From the NCBI GenBank assembly GCA_907165065.1, contig OU015533.1, forward strand, positions 29,218,578 through 29,282,577: a stretch of 64,000 bases of DNA, written 5' to 3'. The translations under genes and the position numbers were made by a program. Every line of letters starts with the position of its first letter. Positions within the stretch are counted from its first letter, which is position 1. The stretch is from Caprimulgus europaeus (taxonomy: Eukaryota > Chordata > Aves > Caprimulgiformes > Caprimulgidae). Shown here piece by piece: positions 29,201 through 42,130 of this stretch. The notes beneath the pieces were generated by a model. It was given only the letters and a program-made list of their open reading frames with translations, did not search any database and was not told where the DNA came from.

Positions 29201-32200
29201 TTTCAGAATAACCGAAATACGGGGAATAAGTGAAAAAAGCAAAGACAGCATCAAGAAAGAAGTGCACATGAAGAACCACCTCTGAACTGGGGGACACAGC
29301 ATTCAAGGGGAAGAGAGAAGGAGGAAGGTCTGTAACAACCAAAGTCTATTCTCGGCAAGAACTTTAAATTATCCCTTTTTCTACCAAATGAGGCAGAGAA
29401 AAATACTTCATAAAAAGTCACAATTATGCACAAAGCAGCTGAATTAAGGTCAGACAGTTAGTTACAATAATGACTTTTTTGTTGTTGTTTATATGACTGA
29501 TTTAGTTTTTGTTTTTAATGCTCTGCTTTTAGGTAACTCTGGCTTTACTAGTGAAAGCAAAGCTATAGAATTATGCTCATCCTCTGCTAAATACAACATT
29601 TTCAGCTTCCCTTATTTTAAGTGCTCACTTGGACCTTAAACTGCGTAAGGATTATGATCTTCTGCTCAAGTAGAACAATTGACAAGGGAGAAGGAACGAT
29701 GTCCACAAAGCAGGATAAGAAAATGTGAAATTACAGTGGGAATTTACTTAATTTGTCCTGCAACAACTTTGCACTTGCAGGCTCACAACTTCTTTCCAAG
29801 AGCTATCTTGCACATTGCAGGTTAGGAGCATGCATGAAGGCAATCAAAGCAAAGCAGTTGGCAAACTACTTAGTTCCCATCTGAACTGTCTTGTTCCTTT
29901 GCTTCTCTTTGTTCACGAGTCCTCAACCTTTATCCTCAAGCCATCAAGGTGCATCTCACTGCTTGTGCCTCCTATGCGCTAGGGGCATCTGCTACTCACT
30001 GTTTGCCCTCACATCACCAAGAAAACTTGAAAATACCTTTCCACACTTTCCTCAATAGCTCTGCCACTTTTCCCCTTAAAAAAAAAAAAAAAGAGAGCCT
30101 AGAGCCTGTTCCTTGGAAACCTTGTTTGAAAAAGTCAAAGCTCACTCTATTACTCCTCAATTAAAAGAGGGAGATGAGTCTCTAATACTGTTTCCCAATG
30201 CTTTTTGCTATAAAAGTGTACTTCAAACTTCCTCCCACCTCAACTAGATAACAAGATTTTCCTTCATTCAAATATAATTAACTGTACAGCACTTCTTAAA
30301 CCACCTTTTTCAAAAACCACCACCCCTATGAAATGAGAAGAAACCACCATTCTGCAATCCAGATAGAATCCCTTCAAGTCAAGAGCCTTAACTCCAGGAA
30401 GAGTATTGCGGGTGATGGCACTGAGCTCTTGACTTGCCTTTCCATGTGCCCACCACAGCACATTCTTTAGCTGCAAGGTCACTTTTAAGAAGGTGATTAG
30501 CCTTCCTTGTTTGGTGCAGAATGAATGATGCTCTCGTGCCTGTCTAGACTGAAACTTGATGGAATGCAGTTACCTCTGCACCTCATATTCCCACACCTCA
30601 TGGAAGTGAAGCAAGCCCCGGTGTTATCAATTAAGCACTGAAACGAGCTGCTTTTTATGTAATTGCCACAAAGGAATTTACTATCAGATTCCATCACATA
30701 CGTCATCCTCATTTGTTAATATATATTTCACCTAAAAGTAATAACTGTTTGTATGTGGCATTCCTAGACTATCTGAAACTATTTAGTTGCAATTATATGT
30801 TGAAAGCACATGTCGGTAACACAAAGGCAAATTCATTACATGCTTATGCTAATCATCCTAAAAAGAATAATAAAATCAAGGGCAGAGAAGGGTGGGCAAA
30901 TCTAGGAAAAGAATCAAGATACCTTACCTTGTCCTGTAAGAACACTGGTAAACATCCAGTCAGGATGTCTGGTTTTATCTGGAGAACCAAGGATATTGCA
31001 ATAGGCTTGCTTTTAGTGTTTCCTGACAGTCTCACTAGAACACCTGATCTCCAAAATCTGTGTCGAGTTCAAAGAACTAACAGTAAATTTGTATAAATTA
31101 ATAAAGTATTCAAAGCACTGGAATAGTAAAAAGGCGGTGAGATTACACCAGCATCTTGTATAATAAGCATCTGAGAATAGAATATAATTGTGCTGAACTT
31201 CATTGGCCCAAAGTGATTCTGGTTTTAAGCTTACACATGGACACAAAAATATGTGAAAAAAAGCAACACTGAGAGGCTCGTAACTGGCATGACCACAGCA
31301 CACAAAGGGAAAAGTGACTTATTTAAATTTCCATTTAAATATGGAACATTCACATGAATTTTCATTTCCCCCCTCAGTAATCAGATACAGAAGACAAGTT
31401 AGCTGATACAGTAAGAAGTTCAGTATTTAAAGTTATCTTGATTAACTTCAATTAGAAGCCTGGCTAAAGACTTGAAATCTGTTGTTTCGTTTTTATTTTG
31501 CAGTATATGCATGAACACATTGCAGGAAGATTGGAAGTTATATATAACAGCGTTGTTAAAAGTATGTCAAATCCTGGTGTCTGAAAACTATGGATTTAAC
31601 TACATTTTAAGATGTGAAATTGGCAGAAAAGATACTGTATGCACAATAAATGAGACCTGCTACCAAAGAGGATCTGTATCTCTTACTGTTAGTATTAAAG
31701 CAACATTAAAACATAGATACTGTTTGTAAAACTCCACAGCCATTCAATTATTTAAATTAAGCATTACCTAAGACAATGCTATTTATTTTCACCAATAGTT
31801 AGCAATAATTTTATGGAAGATTAATCCTAAACAAATACAAGGAGGTAAAGTTATAAAAAGGATTGAGACTCTGCAAATTCTTAATTTAGTTAGTACAACT
31901 GTGGATTATTCAGGTTCTTTGTATAAAAATACCCTCAGTAAAATTTTGCATTATTTGCCACACAAAGATGTTTTTTAAAAATTAAAATTTTAGTTTTCAT
32001 CTGTTTCTTTACACTCCCAGTAGTTCAAACAAAAGCCTGTTGCTGCTGTTTTGATGGGTACTAGCTACACACAGTGTAGTTCAGACACAATTCTAGGGGC
32101 CATATTCTGGATTTACTGGCAATTCCAGATGCTTTCTCACTCAGCTAGTGCAAGCTTCTTTCTGTAACAGAACATATGGAAGAAGTAAGAGTGTAACAGA

Positions 32201-33730
32201 CATTGCCCTGTGTGCTACACACAACTCACCATTCTTCCCAATTGGTGTCCCAGTTTTTAATAAGAATCTTAACTAACCATGGAGCTTTTTTACTTTTCCA
32301 TCTATCTTCTTCCCTTGTTACTGGATCACCAACTCTGTCCGCAGTTTTGTTTCCACCATGTTAAAAGGCCATTCTTTACTCCTCTGCATGCCTGATTATG
32401 TTCTCAGCTCGGCTCTTTTGTTACTACTCCTTCTCCCACCCTTCCAAAACCAGCTGAGAAAATCAAGTTGTTGTCCGTGATATCACTTTGACAGTATCTG
32501 CCTCCTTTTGCAGACCTTCACTTCACTTGCTTCAAGAGGAAGGACTTTGTTTTGGTGACTGCTTCAAAGTACATGACATCTGAATAGTTGCTTTCACGTT
32601 TAACTCTTCCATTCCTCAGCAGGGCCCAATTCAACACCCCTTTTACTGCATTCCCTCTTAAACGCCTCCAGATTTCCTCAGTGACGTGACTTCTGCTCAG
32701 AATATGCCTGCCCATCTCATACATTATAGTACTACTTATTATTCAGGTGTTTTAGGACCTCACTGCCTTTTTTTGTCCCTGCATATAAGAAAGGGAGAAG
32801 AAAATATTCTTGCATTCTCAAAGTGAAACCATGAAGTTGGTTGAGTTATTACATTACTATTCTATCACTAATTTTCCTTATTTTATGCATCTCTCAATCT
32901 TTAAAATTAATTTACTCTGCTGTGTCATATTTGCACTGTGTATTTCTGTGTCCAAAGGCCACATCTTCAGTTTTAAGTAGTATTATATAGTCTGCATACA
33001 GATTACTAAAATAATAATTAGGGGTTTATTTGTTTTGCACACAAACATTCTATCCCACTACTTCTTAAAATAAGGGAAGCTAAATTTGCTGACAGCTTCA
33101 TTAATGGTACTACTTCTCTGACAGGAAACAATAAAAGCTAAGAAAGTCCCTCTATTTGCCACTTAAGATATTTTTAAGTTTGTACTGAAAATTAAGGGGA
33201 AAATACTTACTAGATTTTAAATTTGTAGCTAAAACAATGCTAAACAACTGTGGTCAAATAATTGTGTTCTGCTGCAACAGCATTAACTACTACAGACTAA
33301 ATTTAACTAAAATTTAATTAGGCCAGATTCATCTTTGTATAACTAAAAGAGAAATTATTTAATAGGTCCTGGTAGAATCTGGATGTAATTAATAAGTGTA
33401 AAGTTTACCAGTCATACAAAATAAGCTGTTTATAAGGACTTTTTGGAAATTAAGAACACCAAGCAAACAGCTAAATTGCTAACATTAAAATATCAAGTTT
33501 TAGCAGCAAAGCAGATTGGTATGCTCAAATTTTGGTAACATACTGGGTACATAAGGATATATACATATGCAGACACACATGTATTTGTATTACAATTCAT
33601 CTTCACTCTATCTATGCAAGACACACTAGCACCCAGGATTTGCACATGTTCTATATTAAAAAGTTTACAGAGAGATCCAAATACTGCTGCAGTGGGCATG
33701 AGAAATTATTTACCCTACTCTTTCCACAGC

Positions 33731-33746
33731 TTTTTTTTTTTTTTTT
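33731..33746. repeat. Poly(T) run
   Basis: Sixteen T follow TTCCACAGC. It could be the oligo(A) tail of a minus-strand retrocopy, but no source gene was recognised in the DNA to the right. Confidence 0.55.
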
Positions 33747-33829
33747 CCTCATTTAGATTCATGGAGTCATTCATCCCAGGCTGCCAAGCAGAGTAGGGAG
33801 AGCACAGAAAGCTGGAACAAGTTCTTCCA

Positions 33830-33990
33830 CCTCTCCCTGGAAGGCCAGCAGCAAGCCCTGCGGAACAGGAGCTTGTGCCCTGACCCAGCGCTCGTCTCCT
33901 GTTCCGGGGGCACAGCCCGGGCCAGGGCGGCTATTTCAGGCACAGCAGCTGCTCCAGCCACAGCTCCCTGGCCTGGGCCACTGCAGCTAG
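33830..33990. other. GC-rich patch inside the intron
   Basis: A sharp local rise in GC stands out from the AT-rich intron. It contains CCCGGGCCAGGGCGG and CTGCTCCAGCCACAGC. It has only a few CpGs and no recognised repeat or protein. It could be an old mobile-element piece or a regulatory element; nothing in the sequence decides. Confidence 0.3.
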
Positions 33991-36900
33991 AAATAAAGGA
34001 AAAGAACTTTAACCATGCAAACATGAGAAACCGACACCATGGTGGCATCCAGACAAACTTCATTACAGGGTTCCTCTTCTCCTTCTCTGATTGCAACTGA
34101 AATTATTTTAACACAGAAAGATCGCTCTTGGGCTAAATGCCCACTCTGCATACGGATGGTAGTGCCCCAGTCTAAGTAAAAGGTAGGTGCTACAATTTTC
34201 CTACTACAGTCTTAGTTTTCTTAGCTTACTATATTGGCTCTACATACCATTCATATCTCAGACAGCTAAACATAATGAAACCGTGTATTTAAGAACCAGT
34301 AATCGTTAAAAAAAAATCAAATCTTCAGCTAAGAAGGTCCCTTGTCTGCAAATAGAGAAAAATAATTTACAGAGTTTAGGTTCTAAACAAATAAAAGGAC
34401 CGGCAAAGTTCACAGCGTATAGCACATATCTCAGCATATAGTATGTTCATACCAGGATTTTTGCAACTTAGAAGGTACAGGGACACAAAGCCCCTCAGCT
34501 AAATCAGCTTTACAGACTTCCCTCTGAAGGACAGCACCAGAAGGAAGGATTCATTTTCAAGTAGATTCAGCAACAAACTAACTACAACAGAACCACTCCA
34601 TCACTAACAAAAGCAAACATTTTTTAGCAGTAGACAACTAAACATACCCCTCCCTGTAAGATCGTTTATTTAATATAATCATTACTATAGAAAATAGCTT
34701 GAACACTAAGATAACCATTTTTTCCTGATATATGTTTTTCAGAATAGCAAAGGATTGTGTATTAGCTTAAATTCTTGGAAAACTTAATTAAGATTCTCTA
34801 ATATGGACAGTCTAGGAGTTTTGTTCCAAGTATCTGTACCCATGCTGTTTCTGATTGCAGAAATACAACTGCTTATTTTTAACAGAAACCAGGCCAAATT
34901 GTATAAGTTTGATACAGCAAAAGCAGGAGTAGAGCATGTTAAGTCAGTCATTCTTGTCACTGAACTACATTAAAGCTTCTCACACCAGGTGAACCTGACC
35001 TTTGTGACTTATGCAGAGGGAAATGTATTTCACACCAAAAAATTATGAGCTTGAGAGATGACAATACCAACACCCAATACTTTGATATTAATTAAATGTT
35101 GCATTGTCTAATGTATAAATCAAGGAGCTCAATTAACATGACCTCCAAGTATACTTTCAGTCCTCTCACTCCAAAAAAAAAGAAAAGAAGCCTATTACCC
35201 ATATTTTCTTCCATCCATCCTGCTTACAACTCAAAATAGAAAAAGTATATATAGTAGAACAAGAAGCATAAACCTAATATCAGCTTTTGGCTACACATAA
35301 CAGTAAGAGCAGCTGTGCAGCACTGCTAGCACTACCTAGCCCTACACTGGCCAGGAGCCGTCAGCAGAGCAGCTGGGAGGTTCACTGTAGCTCTGGCTGT
35401 GTCGTTGTCTGCCAGGTACTCCAACCCAGAGGTGACAGCACCTACCTTTCCATTCCTCCTGCTTAACACAAATAATAAAACTTTTTTTCATGCACTTCAC
35501 AGGTTCAAGTAAGTATAATACATAACAAAAACATTAAAAGGGACCACAGGAAAAGAGTAAGTTATAGCACCCTTGAAAATAGATCATAAGGAAGTTTAAC
35601 GTACGGGATATCTGAATTAAAGCTAAGTGTATATGCAGGGTAGACAATCCAGTTATGAAAGTGTGAGAAACAATGCATACCATAAACTGCAAGTTACCTA
35701 CACACACTGTGAAGCCATAAATGGATGACAGCCACTCAGTAATGTCATTTGGGCACTGTTCTGGAAGTTCAGTAAAAAAAAAATTGTCTACTACATTGTC
35801 TCAGAAATACAAGTTGTTCCACAATGTGCAGACTAATTGCCTACAAACATGCCCTTTCTCCAACATTTCTTACCCAACTCCTACCCCTCCCACAAAAGGG
35901 TTCCCCAGATCTCCTACAGCATGTGAGTGAGCAGGAGACTAAATATACTGCCCTTAGTGTATGCACCAACCGGCTCGCCAGCACCCCTGCGCCGACTGGG
36001 CAGCCAGTTTTAATAAAGAGAGTTACCTGGACTGAGTTCTGCTCGGCTTTCCCTTTGGGAAACATCTACCTTGGAACTGTCTATTCAGTTCCTAGTTTTA
36101 ATGAAAACAGTAGCAAATTAATCTCTCAAAACTTAGCATCTTTCATATGCGGTCGAAATTGGCCAGCAGATTCAGAGGTTAATGGTGGAGACAGAAGGGT
36201 TCGCAGATGGCAATGACAGTCTTCTGTGCTCATAGTACCCATTCTCCCTCCCTCTCTCCCAGAAATAAGAAATAAAAGAGGAAATACAAAGTACTGAGAG
36301 ACATACAAGGTAGACACCTTTAGAGCTCAAAACAAAATATGGGATTTGATGCAAACCCAAGGCGACAATCAATAAAACTGACACATACTAATGGCTTGGA
36401 ATAAAATGCTGTCACCACCCAAAAACCTTGTGGTTTCCAGACTTATGAGACTGAGGGAAGGGGAGAAGGGCAAAGGCACTATCTAATGACTAGGTCTCTC
36501 ATTCATTCTCACAAGAGAGAACAGAAATCTACAAAACTGCTACCTACAACTATGCTTTCCTTCTCTCCCCCAGCACAAAACCTTAATTCCACCACACAAC
36601 TGCAGGCACACATTCTCCAAACAAGTCTGAAAAACGTGAGACACTATCTCTGTCTGGCTGTCTAATATGTGTTGGTTCTCATCCCACTGCAAACCAGATC
36701 GAATCCTCCATCCTTCCGAATCCCTCTCATCCTGCCAGCCTTTTCTCCTCCTGGTCACACACCCAGACTGACCTCTCCTATCAGATTCCACTCCTGCTGC
36801 TCAGCCCAGCTCCCAGCTCTCCAACTAATAGACCCCCCAAGTCACCAGGGCACCGTCACAAATCAACACTCGAAGAACAGCATAAGTTTCCAAAAACAGT

Positions 36901-37187
36901 TTTTAAAAATTGCAAAAAATTCATTTTAAAACATTGATAGTCAACTGAAGCTTCCCATCCCAAGTTACTGTAGCCAAGTTTGAGATATTAGGCTTCAACA
37001 TATGAACTTACAAGACTGAGGTTCCCTTGCAATTGTCTGTGTGCACTCCACACTCTATGTTCAGACAGATTACCACATATTAATTAAGGCCTATCTTAAA
37101 CAATCTTGCATTAGAATAGAAGGGGGAAAAAAGAAACTACTACTGTTGCATTATGAAAAACATTATAATTGAGCACTGTAACAGGAC

Positions 37188-37252
37188 AGACTACCTAGAC
37201 AGGCTGTGAAATCCCTCTTCACTGGAGATTTTAGAGATGTTAGACAAACATT
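37188..37252 (+). mobile_element. Probable old CR1 3' fragment
   Basis: The run CTAGACAGGCTGTGAAATC, then CTTCACTGGAGATTTTAGAG and GTTAGACAAAC, follows the order of the conserved CR1 3' block (GGCTGTGGAATCTCC...TTGGAGGTTTTCAA...TTAGACAA) with many differences. The match fades after about 37255 and no terminal ATTCTATG repeat is seen. This suggests a diverged, older subfamily. Confidence 0.45.
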
Positions 37253-37255
37253 GTT

Positions 37256-40200
37256 ATCGGTACTTATGCAACCAGACCATGGAGGAAACAGAAGAAAAGT
37301 CACTTCCAGCCTTACACTTCTGGGAACTTACATTTCAGAGAAAGGGAAAAAAAAAAAACCACCAAAAAACACACCAACATTTCAGCACTCAAACTGATTT
37401 TCTGTTTTGGAGAACAGTTCTTCTATTTCACTTAAATTCAAATTCAAGCAGTAAGCAGTTCCCCTAAGTCTACAAAAATTAATATTAAAACTGCATACAA
37501 GCTATGCGCAGATTCTTGTCCTACCCAACATAAAGCATCACCAAGACTGCTTTATTCAGGCCATAAGCAGCCAGACTGAGTCCAAACACAATATAGCTCC
37601 AGTGACAGTAAGTCACACACTCTATTTTTAGGAATAAAACATTTCTGAAGAACCTAACACACCAACTTTCTTGTCCCTCTGGTGAGATAGGCAGAGGAGG
37701 GTGGTTTCTGCCAAGAAAACACCACCACTGACTACAGAGACTACTAAGAAACCCTTAATGGAATATAAAAAGGCAAGGCAAACAACAATGTAAGAGTCAA
37801 CAAATAATTTTTTAGAGAAGTTCATAATAAGTGCTAGAGAGGCGTACAAAGATCACCATAAGAGTAACTGTAAGAAATACAGCTATGCTGCCCTCTTTGT
37901 CCAGGGTGAAGTGAGGTTTGCTTTTCTTTGTCAGAGAAGGACAGGCAGAGAATTTAGCCAGCCTTTTACACGTGGTTCCTTTGAGGGTAAAACCATTTGT
38001 ACTGAAGTGAGGTATCTGTGTAATGTCCCAGGGCTTGAAACGTGGGCTCCATGGCCACCAGTTGAGGGCAGCTCCCATCTCCTCACAGGCTACACCTACG
38101 CCACACAGTGCAGTACAGAAGCGCTGGGGTTTGCCTGGGAACTGGAAGTGGCCTGGCTGAAATATCACAGGGGTCCATCCAGGCTGTTTTACCGCATGGA
38201 AGAAAGGCCCCTCTCAGCGGGGCGAGCGGCTCTGTGCAGAACCCTGTGCTTTCACAGCTACACTATTGCTTTACACAACCAGACAGCTAATGAAGCTCTA
38301 GTCTGGCATACAGGCCACACTTGTGTGTGTGGTTATCCACCAAGCATACCAGTCGTGCCCCTCAAGCAAACAGTCTGTTTCCATCTGCCAGGCCAATATT
38401 TCTGAGACAGATCCCAAGTCAAAGAGAAAAATAAATTCAATTTTTAGATTACATCTGAATGAGCCATGAACATGGGTATGGCGCTAGTAAAGAAGCAGAA
38501 ATTGGGGTGCAGATAGGTTTTTAAAAAAGTTTAATATGCAAGATACATAGAAGTCAGTTACTAATTCAAAACAGTGAATTAGAAGAACTGAGCTGAATAG
38601 CTGAAGGAGGCTTTTCTTCATGTCACACAATTCATATTTCAAACAAATTATGTTGAGACACTAAAGTAACTTTAACTGGCAAGACAGAATTGGGTAGAGA
38701 TGCTTCAGTTCACTCATTTTAATTAATAATTAAAATTATAATTTTTTAAAAAAAAATACTTCAATCTCTATCCAATTCCATTCACACTGAAAATCTTGCA
38801 GCCCCGTGGAACCACATAGATACAGACTTATGGAAAGATTCCCAAAGATAAAAGGATGTTTCGTTTGCTTTAATTTTCACTTTATACTTTCCACAAATAA
38901 TTTACACATTAGACAATGGAATGCTGTCTACCCTAGATATGTATAAAGAAGGAAAAGTGGTTTAGTACTACATATCACAAAAGGCAAGCAAGTGAAACAA
39001 GGAAAGATTATATCTTTAATATCAGGTCTACATGAGCACCCAAACAAAATTCTTTAGCAATATTGGGGAACAGCTCAAAGGTTCACCAACCACCTCTTCA
39101 GGCATAACCCTCACAATTAACATACCCAAATCCTCCAAAATATAAGGCTGTATTAATAGATCTCATAGTTCTAAACAAAAGATTTAGAAAGAGGCATTTC
39201 AAGTCATTTAAGAAATAAAGAACAAAGTAGCACAACCAATTTTTTTTTCTAAGTTTTTAAATCCCTCAAACTTTTACCTAAGACTAGCAATGGTAAAATG
39301 TCCTTACTGTAGCATTTCTCTTTACAATAACTAACATATGATTTAAACAGAGTTACCAGATACCTGGTAAGATCTGGACTTTATAGAGGAAGCCAGTAAA
39401 ATTTTCCCCTTAATAATCAGCAAGTACTTCTGAATCTATACTCAGTTCTTTATTATATCTTCAATTACAAAGGTGAAGGAAGAAACACCTTCTTTCTTCA
39501 TTCATATGCCAAATTACAGCCCCACTGTAAGATTTTTTTTTTTTTTCCTGTTGTCATCTTTATGCATCTTTACATCTTTCCCTTCCTGCCCATTCCAAGC
39601 CCAGGTCTTTGTGGAGCTCTCCCCAAGGAGGTCCAGATATTCTCCTCCAGACAGAAATTTACAAACCTTTTATGAAAATACTTTCCTTCTGATGTCATGA
39701 TTTTGCATTTATAAACACTCAATTCTATACACTGCTGAGATATAGCATCCATTCACTAATCAGAAGTAAGAATTAATAGGGGTTTTCAGAGCTACAAAGG
39801 CAGCATTTTCACTCTGATGGGAGCATACAGTCCATACTTTGGGGGAGGGGAAGAGAAGAAAGAGTGTTGGCTCTTTCATGAACATAAAAGGGCAGAATTA
39901 CACATTAGTGTAGCTTCCCCATGTATAGACTTTTTTTCCCTGAAATACAGTGTAAACTTAAAATCAGCCATTAGTTACTTTAACTAAAGCTCAAATCATC
40001 TATGTAATTACTTTTACAGAGGATTACGACCGAGGTTTTTTAAAATGTGGATTGTTAAAATTTCACAATTAAGAAATAAATCACAATGGGAAAATAGGTT
40101 CCTATTCACAAAACAACCAAACAAGCTGGCATCATTAATACTCTTTTAACAAGGCAAAACCAGAACTGAAACACTGGGAATGCTGTTGCCAGGTCAGGAT

Positions 40201-41830
40201 TGAGGTGAATTGGCAAAGCCATGTGAATGGGCTCGTACCGCACCTGCCCAGCCCTGGGCCTGGTTCAAATCCACACTCGCTCCTTCAGGAACCCTGCTCT
40301 TTCATCAGGGCACAGGAACTACTGAGGTTTTCACAAAGGGGGGAAAAAAGGCTAGACTTTTTATAAATTATATTTGAAAGAAAAGTTGAGATGCTGGGCA
40401 TTCATGATTCATATGCGCTTTAATACCAGGACTTTTGACCTTCATAAGTCCCTTCTTCCAAGAAAAAAATGAAGGAGGAAAAAAAAAGAAAATAAAAGAA
40501 AAACACTCCTCAGAAACTACCACAGAAAGACACTGCAGACGTCAGTCTAAAATAATGGCGGTCAAAGGTGAGGATGATATAGGTAACATCAATCTTTTCA
40601 TTTAAATATCTTCCTGAAAGACACTCTCTTAAAAAGCAGAAGTGAAAAAATCAGGGACTATCCAGTCAGACCAATGAAGAAACTTACTGAACATGTATGA
40701 TTTACAGGATTTTCCTAATAATGACACCAAATATCTTCAACTTTGACAAATAAAGAATTTTAAGACCTCACTGAAATCTAATATGGAAACTACTGTGAGC
40801 TTGTTAGGTCATCTTAGCAAGATACAGCAATTTTCTTTCAAGGATTCATTTATGAATTATACACATCAGATTACAAAATAACACTAAAAAATGCAAGCAC
40901 TGCAAACTGGATGCCGACTAGCAAAAAGACACCAAAATCCTCAGTCTTCCAAAACTGCTGAAAAACGTATACCGCGAGAAGAACTGGTATTAGTGCCTAA
41001 CAAAGCTGGGTAACACTCAGGAGGCTCCAGCATGCTAATCTGTCACCGTGACAGAAAACCAAAGGATGCCAGACCAATACAAATCTCTCTTCCAATACCA
41101 CGGCCAAACACCCTACATGTCTGACACTGAGCTTCTGAGCAAAATTAAAAATAGGTCTAGAGTATCGAAAAATATGAATAAGGATACTCTTAGTCTATAG
41201 GCTTCCAACTTCTTCTTAAAAGAAAAAAAAACCCAAAAAGTACTCTTCAAGATCTTTCAGCATTCCTCAACGGTGTTTTGTGTTACTGTTCTGTAATCAC
41301 AAACGACAATAGAAATAGCTATTTTTTTGCTTCAAATCTCTCCTCCAAGGAAAAAAAATATACACTGTAGTAAGTCTGTTATAAAGCTTCAGCACATGCT
41401 TAAGGCCCCTGAAAGCACCGATGCTGATAAAATTAAAAATGGCTGTGCCCAAAGATCCCACAGCAAAACAGGCACAGCTCTGCTGACGATTAAAATATAT
41501 ATTAAAAATTCCCGCATTACCTTACAAAGGGCGAGGTATGCAAAACAAAAAGATCATATATTTTTCCAAAAGTGAAATAAGTTATTAAGACAAGAGAAGC
41601 AGAGCTAGGCAAAGCACACATCCTGAATGCAGGTCGAGCTCATTTACACAATAAAGCAGATTTTATTCTCCGAGACGCTTAACGTTATCGGGATTTCAAA
41701 ACTTTATCAGGCTCGGCCGCCGAAGCAGATGCACACACCACTTTTTAAGGAGACACAGATGTGCCCAAATACCAGCGGGCCCCACCCCCCTTCCCTCCGC
41801 CAAAATGGCCAGTTCGTTACACCCACTGGC
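37256..41830. other. Intron DNA next to BMPR2 exon 1
   Basis: AT-rich DNA with poly(T) at 39533-39546, an AT-only-like block at 38717-38759 and an A-rich block at 40459-40505. A B-box-like GGTTCAAATCC at 40262-40272 was examined and does not fold as a tRNA. Two open frames above 110 codons near 37.8-38.4 kb (one on each strand, overlapping) were not recognised. CpG content rises only near 41.6 kb. Confidence 0.55.
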
Positions 41831-41840
41831 TACTTACCAG
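41831..41840 (-). other. BMPR2: Splice donor of BMPR2 intron 1
   Basis: Read on the minus strand the bases are CTG|GTAAGTA. This agrees with the vertebrate 5' splice-site consensus at every intronic position shown. It closes the signal-peptide exon in phase 1, which is usual where a signal peptide joins an extracellular domain. Confidence 0.88.
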
Positions 41841-41913
41841 CCGCAGTGCTGAGCAGCGGGGTGGCACTGGAGAGCAGGAGCACCAGCACAAGGTGCTGCA
41901 GTGAGGCAGGCAT
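41838..41913 (-). CDS. BMPR2: BMPR2 exon 1 (coding part): signal peptide of bone morphogenetic protein receptor type II
   Basis: BMPR2 is a single-pass membrane serine/threonine kinase. It binds BMP ligands with a type I receptor and phosphorylates that receptor to start SMAD signalling. Only its first coding exon lies here. On the minus strand the ATG at 41913-41911 opens 25 codons plus one base. The start reads MPASLQH, followed by a leucine/valine-rich core and then LLSTAA, which is a classic secretion signal. The exon ends CTG and is followed by GTAAGTA (41837-41831), a strong splice donor, so the intron is phase 1. From known gene structure, human BMPR2 exon 1 also contributes 76 coding bases. 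As I recall it, the human exon ends with the same 13 bases, AGCACTGCGGCTG, and the human protein has SSLQ near its start and STAA at the same place. The start has G at -3, a fair Kozak context. The extracellular domain, membrane segment and kinase are encoded by exons outside this window. The identification is from memory and was not confirmed by alignment. Confidence 0.87.
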
Positions 41914-41938
41914 ACCTGGGGAAGCCAAGGGCCGAGGC

Positions 41939-41995
41939 GGGAGGGGAAAAAAAAAAAAAAAGAAAAAAAAAAGAAGAAAAAAAAAAGGAAAAAAA
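41939..41995 (-). repeat. 57-nt homopurine/homopyrimidine tract just upstream of the BMPR2 start codon
   Basis: The plus strand is purely A/G over 57 bases, mostly A runs broken by single or double G. The BMPR2 transcript would therefore carry an unbroken U/C tract ending about 25 nt before the ATG. Such tracts can bind PTB-like proteins in RNA, act as a splice polypyrimidine tract, or form triplex DNA. They also expand and contract readily, so the exact length may vary between individuals or be miscounted in sequencing. Confidence 0.85.
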
Positions 41996-42049
41996 TCCCG
42001 ACGAGAGGAATTTCCTCCTGCTTTCGCGCAGCCTTCCTCAGCTCTCGGT

Positions 42050-42130
42050 TTACAATCCCGTCTGGAAGGGCAAATGGCAGATGAGAGAAGCCGTCGTCGC
42101 TCTTACTCCATTACACCCGCCCGCCTTCAT
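42050..42130 (-). other. Upstream ORF nearest to the BMPR2 start (26 codons)
   Basis: In the BMPR2 leader an ATG at 42130-42128 opens a 26-residue frame starting MKAGGCNG and ending in TAA at 42052-42050. It ends 136 nt before the BMPR2 start and does not overlap it. The ATG has G at -3. No further ATG lies between its stop and the BMPR2 ATG, so ribosomes reinitiating after it would next meet the main start. It matters only if transcription starts to its right, which is likely but not shown here. Confidence 0.5.

Larger units (their letters stand above)
14808..37187. other. Intron DNA without recognised genes, between two CR1 pieces
   Basis: This long stretch is AT-rich with stops in all frames. 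It holds poly(T) at 28146-28160 and 33731-33746, a short (TA)n at 19688, an A-rich tract at 26148 and a GC-rich patch at 33830. The longest open frame is a 148-codon one at 21567-22013 on the plus strand; its product matches nothing I know. No RNA gene or further transposon was recognised by eye. Confidence 0.6.
1..41837 (-). other. BMPR2: BMPR2 intron 1, 5' portion (continues past the left edge)
   Basis: All DNA to the left of the exon 1 donor is read as intron 1. In human this intron is also very large, many tens of kb. I looked for exon 2, which would encode the start of the cysteine-rich ligand-binding domain, and did not find it by eye. None of the longer open frames on the minus strand matches the receptor. 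The stretch is AT-rich with frequent stops in all frames. It contains old CR1 pieces, short tandem duplications and homopolymer runs, which are listed separately. A missed short exon or an unrelated non-coding RNA gene cannot be excluded. Confidence 0.75.

Noticed and set aside
40207..40280. tRNA-like B box GGTTCAAATCC with an upstream TGGCAAAG A-box-like motif
   Set aside because: The T-arm does not pair and no acceptor stem can be formed, so it is not a tRNA gene; at most a SINE relic.
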